A stretch of DNA of 64,000 nt from Pseudomonas zanjanensis (GTDB taxonomy: Bacteria > Pseudomonadota > Gammaproteobacteria > Pseudomonadales > Pseudomonadaceae). The translations under genes and the position numbers were made by a program. The stretch spans positions 1,054,001 through 1,118,000 of the forward strand of contig NZ_JABWRB020000001.1 of NCBI RefSeq assembly GCF_014268745.2, in the 5' to 3' direction. How positions within the stretch are numbered: position 1 is the stretch's first letter; each line of letters begins with the position of its first letter. The notes beneath the pieces were generated by a model. The model saw only the letters and a list, made by a program, of their open reading frames with translations. It was not told the origin of the DNA and did not search any database. Positions 29,001 through 37,254 of this stretch are shown here, piece by piece.

Positions 29001-29103
29001 CTGGGAAAGCGTCGGCGAGGTCCGCCACTTGATCGCCGGGCGCTTGAGCGACCTGACTGAATTGTTGGCGGGTATCCAAGTGCAAAGCCGCGATTTCCGC
29101 TGA
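26026..29103 (+). CDS. dnaE2: Error-prone DNA polymerase III alpha subunit DnaE2
   Basis: A 1025-residue C-family polymerase that performs damage-induced mutagenic synthesis with ImuA and ImuB. It has an N-terminal PHP domain ([17 protein letters not shown] at 5-21). The catalytic aspartates are in [13 protein letters not shown], and other polymerase signatures include [16 protein letters not shown] and [19 protein letters not shown]-terminal OB fold reads [16 protein letters not shown] and [14 protein letters not shown]. It is shorter than DnaE1, as expected. ATGA coupling with imuB puts it under the LexA2 operator. Confidence 0.95.
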   Translation: MSVEYAELHCLSNFSFQRGASSALELCRRAKQQGYQALAITDECTLAGIVRAWQAAKELALQLIVGSEIQVENGPKLVLLVENLDGYQALCRLITRARRRSEKGHYRIVREDFDEPLPGLLALWVAEGKDAEEHGRWLQPIFAGRLWLTVQLHCGQDDRRRLADCLALAERLDLPAVASGDVHMHVRGRRALQDTMTAIRHHVTVAEAGQRLHPNGERHLRSRKDLAELYPRALLDETLAIARRCTFDLGQLRYEYPRELVPEGHDPASWLRELTERGMRERWKDGVTDKVRAQIDKELSLIAELGYDSYFLTVQDIVSFARSRHILCQGRGSAANSAVCYALGITEIDPSLTSLLFERFLSRERNEPPDIDVDFEHDRREEVLQYVFQRYGRHRAALTAVVSSYHGAGAVRDVAKALGLPPDQVNALADCCGRWSDEAPPVERLREGGFDPDSPVLRRVLGLTQQLIGFPRHLSQHPGGFVISEQPLDTLVPVENAAMAERTIIQWDKDDLDAVGLLKVDILALGMLSAIRRCFDLIEQYRGQRYALASLPQEDPATYQMISRADTIGVFQIESRAQMSMLPRLRPERFYDLVIEVAIVRPGPIQGGMVHPYLRRRNKEEEVTYPSEALKTVLDRTLGVPLFQEQVMQIAIVAADYTPGEADQLRRSMAAWKRHGGLEPHRERLAQGMKNNGYTAEFAAQIFEQIKGFGNYGFPESHAASFALLTYASSWLKCHEPAAFACALINSWPMGFYSPDQILQDARRHQLSIRPVDVRASDWECSLEPMDGRQPAIRMGLRLVKGFREEDARRIEAARRQRPFNDVADLGERAQLDARAQAQLADAGALQGLAGDRHRARWEVAGVQKQLGLFAGLPSQEEPPVTLPEPTLGENLFADYATLGTTLGPHPLALLRPELRARRCRSSRELQDVEHGRNVSVAGLVTGRQRPGTASGVTFVTLEDEFGNLNVVVWRDLAERQRKTLVGSQLLRVDGRWESVGEVRHLIAGRLSDLTELLAGIQVQSRDFR

Positions 29104-29156
29104 GGTTGCAAACCCTCCCTGGTTCCGGGACATGATTCCTGTGGCAAACAAAGAAC

Positions 29157-29284
29157 TCTGTGGCGAGGGGATTTATCCCCGTTGGGTTGCGAAGCAGCCC
29201 CATGATTCATCAGCCACTGATGTCTCAGACAGGACGCAGGGGGGTGCTGCGCAACCCAGCGGGGATAAATCCCCTCGCCACAGA
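29157..29284. repeat. Long inverted repeat between dnaE2 and the hybrid kinase
   Basis: Near-perfect 35-base arms (29157-29191 and 29250-29284; TCTGTGGCGAGGGGATTTAT type, ending GGGTTGCG) form a large hairpin. It fills most of the 29104-29417 gap; no gene was seen in the remainder. Confidence 0.85.
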
Positions 29285-29417
29285 TTTTTACTTTTGCCAC
29301 AAGGATCGTGCGCAAACCGGTCACCATGAAACCAAACGCCAACCCGACGCTCGAAGCTCTGATCGCAAGGGATTTGTGTGCCGATTCCCTGCAGGTATTT
29401 TGAGGTTAGAGTCGACC

Positions 29418-31529
29418 ATGCAGTTTCTATCCCAGAATCACGGGTGCCCTGGGTGGGGCGGTGAGATGGCCGGGCGTATCCGGGCGTTCGATTGGAGCCG
29501 AACCGAGTTGGGCGCCATCGAGCACTGGTCCGCCAGCTTGCGCAGCGCTGTCCAATTGTTGTTGGCTTCGCCCCTGCCGATGGTGATGTTGTGGGGCCGC
29601 CAGGGCTTCATGATCTACAACGACGCCTATGCCGAGTTCTCTGGCGGTCGCCATCCCTACCTGTTGGGGTGCGCGGTGGAGTTGGGCTGGCCGGAGGTTG
29701 CCGAATTCAATCGCCATGTCCTGGACGTTTGCCTGGCCGGCGGCACCTTGTCCTACCGCAGTAAAGAGCTGGTCCTGCTACGCGATGGCAAGCCTGAAGA
29801 CGTGTGGATGGACCTCTACTACAGCCCGGTGCCCGATGACGACCAATCTCCGGCGGGGGTGTTGGCGATTGTGGTGGAAACCACCGAGCACGTATTGACC
29901 GAGCGCGCCCGGCAAGCGGCCGAACGCAGTTACCGCGCGGTCAATGAACGCATCCAGCTGGCGCTCTCGGCCGGGCCCTTGCTGGGGTCGTTCGTCTGGG
30001 ACATCCAGGCCGACACGTTGTCGGGCGATGAGCGTTTCGCCCGTACTTTCAACTACCCACCCGACTGTTCGCTGGACGCATTGCCCATCGAAATTGCCCG
30101 CCAGGGTATCCACCCGGACGACCTTGAAGAGGTCAACCAGCGGGTCGAACTGACCGTGCGCACCGGCGTGTCTTACAGCGCTGAATATCGGGTTCGCCGC
30201 CTGGACGGCAACTATCGCTGGGTGCTGGCCAGCGGTCGATGTGAGTTCGATGGGGCGGGCAAGCCCCTGCGTTTTCCGGGGGTGCTGATTGATATCGATG
30301 AGCGCAAGACGGCCGAAGCGTCGCTGCTCAAGTTCACCCGCGATTTGGAGCAGCGCGTTGCCAACGAGGTGCAGGCGCGGCTGGCAGCGGAAGAACAGTT
30401 GCGCCAGTCACAGAAGCTCGAGGCCATTGGCGGCCTCACCGGTGGCGTGGCCCATGACTTCAATAACTTGCTGCAGGTGATCGCCGGCAACCTGCATTTA
30501 CTGGCACGCCACGAACGAGACAATGCCAATGTGCAACGACGGGTCAGTGCCTCCATCGAAGCCGTGGAGCGGGGGGCCAAACTGTCCTCGCAGCTGTTGG
30601 CTTTTGCCCGGCGCCAGCCCTTGTCACCGGCGGTCTACAACCCTCGGCGCATCTATGAGGGCATGGGTGAGTTGCTGCAACGGGCCCTGGGCGAAACCAT
30701 CCAGATTGAAGTGAGCCTGCCTCAGGCGCCCTGGTGCATCCACGTCGATCGCAACCAACTGGAAAACGCCCTGTTGAACCTGGCAATCAATGCCCGTGAC
30801 GCCATGGACGGCGAGGGCACGATCCGCCTGCTCGGCGATAACATCGTGCTCGATGAAGCGTTCTGCGCCGGTAAGGAAATCCCGACCGGCGACTATGTCC
30901 GGCTGTCGGTGATCGATTGCGGTGCCGGCATGCCGCCCGATGTCCTGCAGCAAGTGTTCGAACCGTTTTTCACCACCAAGACCGATGGCCAGGGCACTGG
31001 GCTTGGATTGAGCATGGTGTTCGGGTTCGTCAAGCAGAGTGGCGGCCATATCGAGATTTCCAGCGACCTGGGTGAAGGCACGCGGGTGCGGATGTATTTC
31101 CCTCGAAGCCTTGCGCCTGAAGTAGGGGAAACCGAGCAATACGACGCGCTTCAGTCCGGCCGGCAAGAGACGATTCTGGTGGTGGAGGACAACGACGAGG
31201 TGCGCAGTGCGTCGGTGGACCTGCTGGAGCAGTCAGGCTATCGGACCCTCACGGCCGCCAACGGCGATGAGGCGATGAAACTGCTGCTGGACGGCACCGC
31301 GGTGGACCTGATTTTCACCGACGTGGTCATGCCTGGCCTGATCAAGAGCTCAGACCTGGCCGCCTGGGCCAAGGTGCAGAGCCCGCCGGTCCCGGTGCTG
31401 TTCACCTCGGGCCATACCCGGGACATCATCTCCCGGAACCATCAATTGAGCCCCGACACCCACCTGTTGAGCAAACCCTACGGCCCGGACGCATTGGCCC
31501 GGATGGTCAGGAGCGTGTTGGGCGGTTGA
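29418..31529 (+). CDS. PAS-PAS hybrid sensor histidine kinase with receiver domain
   Basis: A 703-residue soluble hybrid kinase with no membrane segments. Order: N-terminal PAS/GAF-like region (about 10-160, with SPLPMVMLWG and MIYNDAYAEF), second PAS with PAC tail (about 172-297, EYRVRRLDGNYRWVLASG) and a short coiled coil. Then HisKA with phospho-acceptor His346 (GGVAHDFNNLLQ), HATPase_c (NALLNLAINARDA, GTGLGLSMV), and a C-terminal receiver (about 585-703) with acceptor Asp near 635 (FTDVVMPG). The ATG at 29418 was chosen because upstream codons lie inside a REP repeat. No cognate regulator is adjacent; the signal is unknown. Confidence 0.85.
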   Translation: MQFLSQNHGCPGWGGEMAGRIRAFDWSRTELGAIEHWSASLRSAVQLLLASPLPMVMLWGRQGFMIYNDAYAEFSGGRHPYLLGCAVELGWPEVAEFNRHVLDVCLAGGTLSYRSKELVLLRDGKPEDVWMDLYYSPVPDDDQSPAGVLAIVVETTEHVLTERARQAAERSYRAVNERIQLALSAGPLLGSFVWDIQADTLSGDERFARTFNYPPDCSLDALPIEIARQGIHPDDLEEVNQRVELTVRTGVSYSAEYRVRRLDGNYRWVLASGRCEFDGAGKPLRFPGVLIDIDERKTAEASLLKFTRDLEQRVANEVQARLAAEEQLRQSQKLEAIGGLTGGVAHDFNNLLQVIAGNLHLLARHERDNANVQRRVSASIEAVERGAKLSSQLLAFARRQPLSPAVYNPRRIYEGMGELLQRALGETIQIEVSLPQAPWCIHVDRNQLENALLNLAINARDAMDGEGTIRLLGDNIVLDEAFCAGKEIPTGDYVRLSVIDCGAGMPPDVLQQVFEPFFTTKTDGQGTGLGLSMVFGFVKQSGGHIEISSDLGEGTRVRMYFPRSLAPEVGETEQYDALQSGRQETILVVEDNDEVRSASVDLLEQSGYRTLTAANGDEAMKLLLDGTAVDLIFTDVVMPGLIKSSDLAAWAKVQSPPVPVLFTSGHTRDIISRNHQLSPDTHLLSKPYGPDALARMVRSVLGG

Positions 31530-31625
31530 TCGCTGCGTTTTAAACAAATGGAACCGAAGCCGTTGCGTCACCTTCGAATGTTCAAGACCGGTCAACCATC
31601 CGGCCCTGCCATGAACGAGGTGCCT

Positions 31626-31895
31626 ATGAACGACGATCCCGCAAACACTCAGCCACAGACGCCGTCTGCGCGTAATGATCCGGCCATCGACCCTCAGGTT
31701 CCGGGCAAAGCGTCTGATGCCGAGCCAGTCAGTCCTGCCGGAACGGACCAGGCTGACAGCGCCGCCTCTGAGGTCGATCAGAAGCAGCATCACCAGGACA
31801 ATGACAACACCTTCAGCCCCGGCTTCAAGCCTGATCCGGACCGGCCGAAATCCGGTGAAAGCACGGATGCCGATATCGATACCGATGGGGGCTAG
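31626..31895 (+). CDS. Small acidic disordered protein
   Basis: An 89-residue hydrophilic protein dominated by Asp, Pro, Gln, Ser and Ala, with no predicted fold. Segments such as QKQHHQDNDNTFSP and the DADIDTDGG end suggest disorder. AACGAGGT precedes the ATG at 31626; another ATG at 31611 is possible. It resembles the 64-residue protein at 10839 in composition (both have GFDPD/FKPDPD-like motifs). Function unknown. Confidence 0.55.
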   Translation: MNDDPANTQPQTPSARNDPAIDPQVPGKASDAEPVSPAGTDQADSAASEVDQKQHHQDNDNTFSPGFKPDPDRPKSGESTDADIDTDGG

Positions 31896-31948
31896 GCTGC
31901 TTGCCAAAGCGATGGGCAATCTGCATGCAGGTTGACTGTGACGGCCTC

Positions 31949-32106
31949 TTCGCGAGCAAGCCCGCTCCCACAGTGGTCTTGTGGTGAATATGAGACTCAT
32001 AAGCGCCCAAGATCCCTGTGGGAGCGGGCTTGCTCGCGAAAGCGGTGGGTCAGCTTGAATCAATGTTGTCTGTGCCACCGTCTTCGCGAGCAGGCTCGCT
32101 CCCACA
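31949..32106. repeat. Cluster of three REP units
   Basis: REP units at 31949-31972, 32016-32041 and 32082-32106 alternate in orientation. A truncated fourth lies at 32226-32250. Together with the 37-bp tandem repeat at 32112 they fill the gap from 31896 to 32264. Confidence 0.8.
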
Positions 32107-32111
32107 GTGGT

Positions 32112-32222
32112 CCTTTGGTGAATGAAATACTCATGAACACCCAAGACTCCTTTGGTGAATATGAGGCTCATGAACACCCAAGACTCCTTTGGTGAATATG
32201 AGACTCATGAACACCCACGATC
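32112..32222. repeat. 37-bp tandem repeat, three copies
   Basis: Copies start at 32112, 32149 and 32186 (CCTTTGGTGAATATGAGGCT and onward), with a few substitutions. They appear to be amplified spacer between REP units. Confidence 0.8.
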
Positions 32223-32264
32223 CCTGTGGGAGCTTGCTCGCGATAGCGGTGGGACTGCCTACAT

Positions 32265-32648
32265 TTATTCAGCCTTGAAGCAATACACCGCCAGCTTGTT
32301 GCCATCCAGGTCCCGGGCATAAGCGGCGAAGGCGTTGTCCGCCCAGCCACGCGGGCCTGGCAGGCCTTCGCAGACGCCGCCGTTTGCCAGGGCGGCCGTA
32401 TGGAACGCCTGGACCGCCGCGCGGTTCGGCGCTTCGAAGCTCACCGTGACACCGTTGCCGATGGTGGCCGCACTGCCGTTGGCCGGATTGAGGACAAAAA
32501 ACGACGGCTTGTCGACGCCCCAGATGGAGCCGGCCTCGTTGAGGTCGGCAACACGCTTGAGGCCGATCTCTTTCAGGGTGGCGTCATAGAACGCACGTGC
32601 TTTTGCCAGGTTGTTGGTGCCGACGGTGACATGGGTAAAAACGGACAT
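32265..32648 (-). CDS. VOC-family (glyoxalase/dioxygenase-like) protein
   Basis: A 127-residue vicinal-oxygen-chelate protein with the paired beta-alpha-beta-beta-beta modules of this fold. The start SVFTHVTVGTNNLAKARAFYD is typical, as is the end AAYARDLDGNKLAVYCF. The initial metal-ligand His is retained (FTHVTVG). The end DPDGN-K motif, where a Glu usually binds metal, reads DLDGNKLAVY. Possible roles are lyase, isomerase or antibiotic-binding; none can be chosen. AAGGAAACCAAG precedes the ATG. Confidence 0.75.
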   Translation of the reverse strand: MSVFTHVTVGTNNLAKARAFYDATLKEIGLKRVADLNEAGSIWGVDKPSFFVLNPANGSAATIGNGVTVSFEAPNRAAVQAFHTAALANGGVCEGLPGPRGWADNAFAAYARDLDGNKLAVYCFKAE

Positions 32649-32803
32649 CTTGGTTTCCTTTCTTTGGGTCATTGGGTTTACGAGCGGATTTCAGAAATGA
32701 ATGACGGTACGAATGCGACCGCAGCCCTAGGTTTCAAGGTCTGTGCTGACATGGAAAAGCATCGTGTTAGTTGCAACGCTATCTACTTGAGAAACGATGA
32801 ACC

Positions 32804-32911
32804 TGTGGCGAGGGAGCTTGCTCCCGCTTGACCGGGCTGGCGCTCCAGTGCGAAGCGCTCACAAAATGGGTCTGCTACGCAGCCCAGCGGGAGCAAGCTC
32901 CCTCGCCACGG
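32804..32911. repeat. 108-bp inverted-arm repeat, copy 1
   Basis: GTGGCGAGGGAGCTTGCTCC arms at 32805-32828 and 32886-32909 flank a loop containing GCGCTCCAGTGCGAAGCGCT. It is nearly identical to 36927-37033. The surrounding 32649-32970 gap holds no gene that I can see. Confidence 0.85.
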
Positions 32912-32970
32912 GCTCATCGAACGTCTTGAATGCAACATCAGTCCCTGACCCTGACGATCAGGGCAATATT

Positions 32971-35007
32971 TCAGATGTCCTTGACCAGCCGCAGCGCATC
33001 GTAGATCGCCGCGTGGGTATTACGTGCCGACACTGCGTCGCCGATCCGGAACAGCTGGAAGCGACCTTCGGGGTTGGTCACGATGTCCTGGGTTTTCCCG
33101 GCGATCAGGTTGTGCTGTTCGACCGCGCCGTTGTTGCTCGAATGCGGGCGCAGTTCGAAGTACAGATCGTCCAGGGGCAGGGTGCCGTGGTTGACCACCA
33201 CCTGATCGACCACGCGCTGTTTGTGCACCTGGCCGTAATCGCTGCCGAAGTTGGCGATCAGTTGACCGTCGCGCTTCTCTACGGAGTCGACTCGATAGGT
33301 CACTGTGAAGGTGACGTTCAGGTCTTGCAGGCTGCGCATGTACGGCACCAGGTTCATCGCCATCACCTCCGGCGAAAACGACCGGTCCGGCGTGACGATC
33401 TCCAGTTTCGCACCGCTGTTGGCGATGACCTCGGCCGCCTGTAGCGCCGCGTGGTCGCCGGCGTCGTCGAAGATCAGCACGTTCTGGCCGGGTTTGACGT
33501 CACCGGAAATGATGTCCCAGGTCGACACCACCAGTTCATTGCCGTGCTTGAGCACCTCGGTATGGGGCAAGCCGCCCGTGGCGACGATCACCACGTCCGG
33601 TGCCTCGGCCATCACGGTCTCGGCTTCGGCCCAGGTGTTGAATTGGAACTTCACCCCCAGCCGTTCGCATTGCGCCATGCGCCAATCGATGATGCTGATC
33701 ATCTCGCGCCGCCGCTCGCTCTGGGCGGTCAAGCGGATCTGTCCACCGGGCTGATCCGCCACTTCGAACACCGTGACGTCATGACCGCGTTCACCAGCCA
33801 CCCGCGCCGCTTCCAGGCCCGCCGGGCCGGTGCCGATCACCACCACTTTGCGCTTGACCGACGCCTTCGGGATCTCATGGGGCATGGTGGTTTCGCGGCC
33901 GGTGGCAGCGTTGTGGATGCAGTAGGCGGCGCCGCCCTGGTAGATGCGATCCAGGCAATAGTTGGCGCCGACGCAGGGGCGGATCTCTTCTTCGCGTTTT
34001 TCAATGATCTTGCGCACGATGTGCGGGTCGGTCATGTGCGCGCGGGTCATGCCGATCATGTCCACCTTGCCGGAGGCGATGGCGTGCCGCGCCGTGGCGA
34101 CGTCCGGAATCTTGGCCGCATGGAACGTCGGGAAACCGGTGGCCGAGCGAATCTCGCCAGCAAAATCCAGGTGCGGCGAATTGCGCATGCCCTGGATGGG
34201 GATCACGTCGGTGAGGCCGGCATCGGTATCGATGTGCCCGCGCACGACGTTGAGGAAGTCCACCAGCCCACTGTCCTTGAGCATGTGGGAGATCTGCAGG
34301 CCGTCGCTGGCGCCGAAGCCGCCGGGCAGGTCTTCATCGCCGGTGTAGCGCACCCCGAGCAGGAAATCTTCGCCACAACGCTGGCGAATGCCACGCAGGA
34401 TGTCGAAGGTGAAGCGCATCCGATTTTCCAGCGGGCCGCCGTAGGGCCCGTCGAGATCGTTGGTCAGCGGCGACCAGAACTGATCCATGAGGTGCCCGTA
34501 GGCCTGCAGTTCCAGGCCATCAAGACCGGCGGCCTTCATGCGTTCGGCGGCATCCACGTAATCCTTGATGATCCGGTCGATGTCCCAGTCTTCCAGTTTT
34601 TTCGGGAAGGCCCGGTGGGACGCTTCGCGGCGATGGGACGGCGAGACGACCGGCAGCCAGTCCGCCTTGTCCCAGCGTGTGCGCCGACCCAGGTGGGTCA
34701 GTTGGATCATCACTGCCGCGCCGTGTTCGTGGCATTCGTCAGTCAGGTCCTTCATCCATTTGACCACTTCGTCCTTGTACGCCAGCACGTTGTTGAACAC
34801 CGGCGGGCTGTCACGGGAAACGGCGGCGGAACCCGCCGTCATGGTCAGCGCCACGCCAGCCTTGGCCCGTTCGACGTGATAGGCGCGGTACAAATCCTTC
34901 GGCATGCCGTCGACAGGATAAGCCGGCTCATGGGAGGTGGTCATGATCCGGTTCTTGAGGGTCAGGTGCTTGATCTTATAGGGCTGCAGCAGAGGATCGC
35001 TGGACAT
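32971..35007 (-). CDS. OYE/TMADH-type N-demethylase (DgcA/StcD/HpbA-like)
   Basis: A 678-residue flavoenzyme. An N-terminal old-yellow-enzyme barrel (about 1-335, FMN) is followed by an Fe-S cysteine cluster and a C-terminal FAD/NAD-binding half (VVVIGTGPAGLEAARVAGERG, 388-408). It resembles dimethylglycine demethylase DgcA, the N-methylproline demethylases StcD/HpbA, and trimethylamine dehydrogenase. These remove an N-methyl group and pass electrons to ETF. The cluster reads Cys345-x2-Ala348-x2-Cys351-x11-Cys363, with one expected cysteine replaced. Divergent etfBA supply the electron acceptor. Substrate by context: an N-methylated proline or glycine derivative (inference). Confidence 0.8.
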   Translation of the reverse strand: MSSDPLLQPYKIKHLTLKNRIMTTSHEPAYPVDGMPKDLYRAYHVERAKAGVALTMTAGSAAVSRDSPPVFNNVLAYKDEVVKWMKDLTDECHEHGAAVMIQLTHLGRRTRWDKADWLPVVSPSHRREASHRAFPKKLEDWDIDRIIKDYVDAAERMKAAGLDGLELQAYGHLMDQFWSPLTNDLDGPYGGPLENRMRFTFDILRGIRQRCGEDFLLGVRYTGDEDLPGGFGASDGLQISHMLKDSGLVDFLNVVRGHIDTDAGLTDVIPIQGMRNSPHLDFAGEIRSATGFPTFHAAKIPDVATARHAIASGKVDMIGMTRAHMTDPHIVRKIIEKREEEIRPCVGANYCLDRIYQGGAAYCIHNAATGRETTMPHEIPKASVKRKVVVIGTGPAGLEAARVAGERGHDVTVFEVADQPGGQIRLTAQSERRREMISIIDWRMAQCERLGVKFQFNTWAEAETVMAEAPDVVIVATGGLPHTEVLKHGNELVVSTWDIISGDVKPGQNVLIFDDAGDHAALQAAEVIANSGAKLEIVTPDRSFSPEVMAMNLVPYMRSLQDLNVTFTVTYRVDSVEKRDGQLIANFGSDYGQVHKQRVVDQVVVNHGTLPLDDLYFELRPHSSNNGAVEQHNLIAGKTQDIVTNPEGRFQLFRIGDAVSARNTHAAIYDALRLVKDI

Positions 35008-35046
35008 GGTGTTGCGCTCCGGGAACAGAACATCAGGCTTGGTTTG

Positions 35047-35093
35047 ACATAACGGTATGTTGAATGTTCATGTGTGTCAACGATTGAGACACA
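35047..35093. promoter_or_regulatory. Two inverted repeats in the demethylase/etfB divergent region
   Basis: ACATA-ACGG-TATGT (35047-35060) and TGTGTC-N9-GACACA (35073-35093) lie between the divergent promoters. They are candidate operators, for example for the AraC/GlxA-type or LysR-type regulators of the island. Confidence 0.5.
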
Positions 35094-35218
35094 GGTGTAC
35101 ATTTTTCTTGCGTGGCGGAAAAACCAGGATTACCATCCAGTCGAAACAGGGGTGCACCGGCTCGTGCGGCCGGCCATCTCGCATCGATCCACAGTGCAAG
35201 GGGGCTATGGGAAGAACC

Positions 35219-35968
35219 ATGAAAGTGCTCGTTGCGGTAAAGCGTGCCATCGACCCGAATGTAAAAGTCCGGGTGAAAGCCGACGGTTCAGACGTCGAAC
35301 TCAATGGCGTGAAGATGGCCTTGAACCCGTTCTGCGAAATCGCGGTGGAAGAGGCGATTCGCCTCAAGGAGAAGGGGCTGGCATCCGAAGTGGTGGTGGT
35401 CTCGGTGGGCACGTCGGCGGCGCAGGAACAACTGCGCACGGCCTTGGCACTCGGTGCGGACCGGGCGTTGCTGGTCGAGACGAATGCACTACTCGAACCA
35501 CTCAACGTCGCCAAGTACCTGAGCAAAGTGATCGATCAGGAACAGCCGCAATTGATCCTGTTTGGCAAACAGGCGATCGACCAGGAGAACAACCAGGTCG
35601 GGCAAATGGTCGCGCAGTTGATCGGCAGCGGCCAGGCCACTTACGCCTCGGCCGTCAATCAGGTCGACGGGCAATGGGTCGTGGAGCGTGAGGTCGACGG
35701 TGGCAGCCAGGTGGTCGCCCTCGCCATGCCGGCCGTGGTGACCTGCGACTTGCGGCTGAACCAACCGCGCTATGCCTCGTTGCCGAACATCATGAAAGCC
35801 AAGAAAAAACCGCTTGAAATCATTGCCGCCGACACCTTGGGCGCGAGCGTGAAGGAACACGCTCGATTATTAGGCGTAGTGCCGCCGGCGGTGCGCAAAG
35901 CCGGGATCAACGTCGGTTCGGTGGCCGAGCTGGTGGATAAATTGAAAAACGTTGCGGGGGTGATTTGA
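35219..35968 (+). CDS. etfB: Electron transfer flavoprotein beta subunit
   Basis: A 249-residue ETF beta subunit. The start [20 protein letters not shown], the [13 protein letters not shown] segment and the signature [41 protein letters not shown] are characteristic; the last contains the recognition loop that docks onto partner dehydrogenases. A second in-frame ATG is 12 bases upstream. The gene is coupled to etfA (stop and start share one base) and divergent from the demethylase, making it a dedicated rather than housekeeping ETF. Confidence 0.92.
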   Translation: MKVLVAVKRAIDPNVKVRVKADGSDVELNGVKMALNPFCEIAVEEAIRLKEKGLASEVVVVSVGTSAAQEQLRTALALGADRALLVETNALLEPLNVAKYLSKVIDQEQPQLILFGKQAIDQENNQVGQMVAQLIGSGQATYASAVNQVDGQWVVEREVDGGSQVVALAMPAVVTCDLRLNQPRYASLPNIMKAKKKPLEIIAADTLGASVKEHARLLGVVPPAVRKAGINVGSVAELVDKLKNVAGVI

Positions 35969-36903
35969 TGCGCACATTGGTGATCGCCGAACACAGCGCA
36001 GGTCAACTGACGGCAGGGACATGGAGTGCCGTGACCGCCGCCCTGGCGTTGGGTGCCAAGACGGATTTGCTGGTGATGGGCGGGGTGGATGCGTCGGCAG
36101 TGGCGCAACAGGCAGCGCTGGCCCAGGGCCTGGACCGGGTGCTGCTCGCACAAGGGGCGATGTTCGAACATGCCCTGGCGGAAAATGTCCAGCCACTGAT
36201 CACTTCGCTGGTGGCCGAGGGGTATACGCATGTCGTTGCCGACGCCAGCAGCATGGGACGCAATGTGCTGCCACGGGTCGCGGCCAGCCTGGATGTCGGC
36301 ATGCTGTCCGACGTCACCCACATTGTTTCGGCGGACACCTTCCAGCGCCCCATTTATGCCGGCAATGCCATCGCCACCGTGCAGTCCCTCGATCCGATCA
36401 AGTTGCTCACGGTCCGCGCCTCGGCGTTCGCCCAGGCCTTGCCCCATGAACATCGCTGTGAAGTGGTGGCGGTGGAGGGCGGGCAAAGCGCAAGCAATGT
36501 GCGTTTCGTGAGCGAACAACTGACGGCCAGCGAAAGGCCGGATTTGTCGAGCGCCCGCGTCGTCGTGTCCGGTGGCCGAGGGATGCAGAGCAAAGAAAAT
36601 TTCGCCCTGATCGAGCGAGTGGCGGACAAACTTGGCGGCGCCGTCGGGGCCTCGCGTGCCGCGGTGGATTCGGGTTTCGCCCCCAACGATTTGCAGGTCG
36701 GGCAGACCGGGAAAATCGTCGCGCCAGAGCTTTACATCGCGGCGGGCATCAGTGGCGCCATTCAACATTTGGCGGGTATGAGCGGCTCAAAGGTCATTGT
36801 CGCGATCAACCAGGACGCTGAAGCACCGATCGCCCAAGTGGCGGATTACATGTTAGTGGCGGATCTGTTCGAAGCTTTGCCGGCACTCGAGAAAGCGTTG
36901 TGA
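35968..36903 (+). CDS. etfA: Electron transfer flavoprotein alpha subunit
   Basis: A 311-residue ETF alpha subunit that binds FAD. The C-terminal FAD domain shows VVSGGRGMQSKENFALIE, AVDSGFAPNDLQVGQTGKIVAPELYIAAGISGAIQH and VAINQDAEAPIAQVADYMLV. Its ATG overlaps the etfB stop. It accepts electrons from the neighbouring demethylase and passes them to ETF-quinone oxidoreductase encoded elsewhere. The 108-bp inverted repeat follows. Confidence 0.92.
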   Translation: MRTLVIAEHSAGQLTAGTWSAVTAALALGAKTDLLVMGGVDASAVAQQAALAQGLDRVLLAQGAMFEHALAENVQPLITSLVAEGYTHVVADASSMGRNVLPRVAASLDVGMLSDVTHIVSADTFQRPIYAGNAIATVQSLDPIKLLTVRASAFAQALPHEHRCEVVAVEGGQSASNVRFVSEQLTASERPDLSSARVVVSGGRGMQSKENFALIERVADKLGGAVGASRAAVDSGFAPNDLQVGQTGKIVAPELYIAAGISGAIQHLAGMSGSKVIVAINQDAEAPIAQVADYMLVADLFEALPALEKAL

Positions 36904-36926
36904 GTGCTTAACGAAAAACGCTGAAC

Positions 36927-37033
36927 CCGTGGCGAGGGAGCTTGCTCCCGCTTGACCGGGCTGGCGCTCCAGTGCGAAGCGCTCACAAAAGGGCTGCTAC
37001 GCAGCCCAGCGGGAGCAAGCTCCCTCGCCACGG
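36927..37033. repeat. 107-bp inverted-arm repeat, copy 2
   Basis: Nearly identical to 32804-32911 and in the same orientation, so the demethylase-etfBA segment is bracketed by direct repeats of this element. Confidence 0.85.
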
Positions 37034-37124
37034 TTTGTCGACAGTCTTAAGGGATTGCATTACCAAAAGAGTTTCGCCAAAGGGCGGAGGAGGGCCGAGC
37101 GACCGAAATACATGAGCTGTTCCC

Positions 37125-37139
37125 ATAACTAAAACTTAT
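37125..37139. promoter_or_regulatory. LysR-type operator candidate, site 1
   Basis: ATAAC-TAAAA-CTTAT, followed by CCA. It has the same spacing as the two better sites at 50530 and 51703 but one mismatched base in the right arm. It lies 115 bases before the betaine-binding protein gene. No gene was seen between 37034 and 37254. Confidence 0.5.
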
Positions 37140-37254
37140 CCATGCATAACATTAAATCCCTTGAGGAGGGTGATAGCACTCTGCTCTGATGAGGGAACGT
37201 TAATTCTTCTGCTGCCCTGCCAATAACTATTAATACAGTACGCGGAGATGCACC

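Noticed and set aside
33451..35052. 533-codon plus-strand frame antisense to the demethylase
   Set aside because: Shadow of the demethylase gene; the minus-strand protein has full family motifs, while this one has none.
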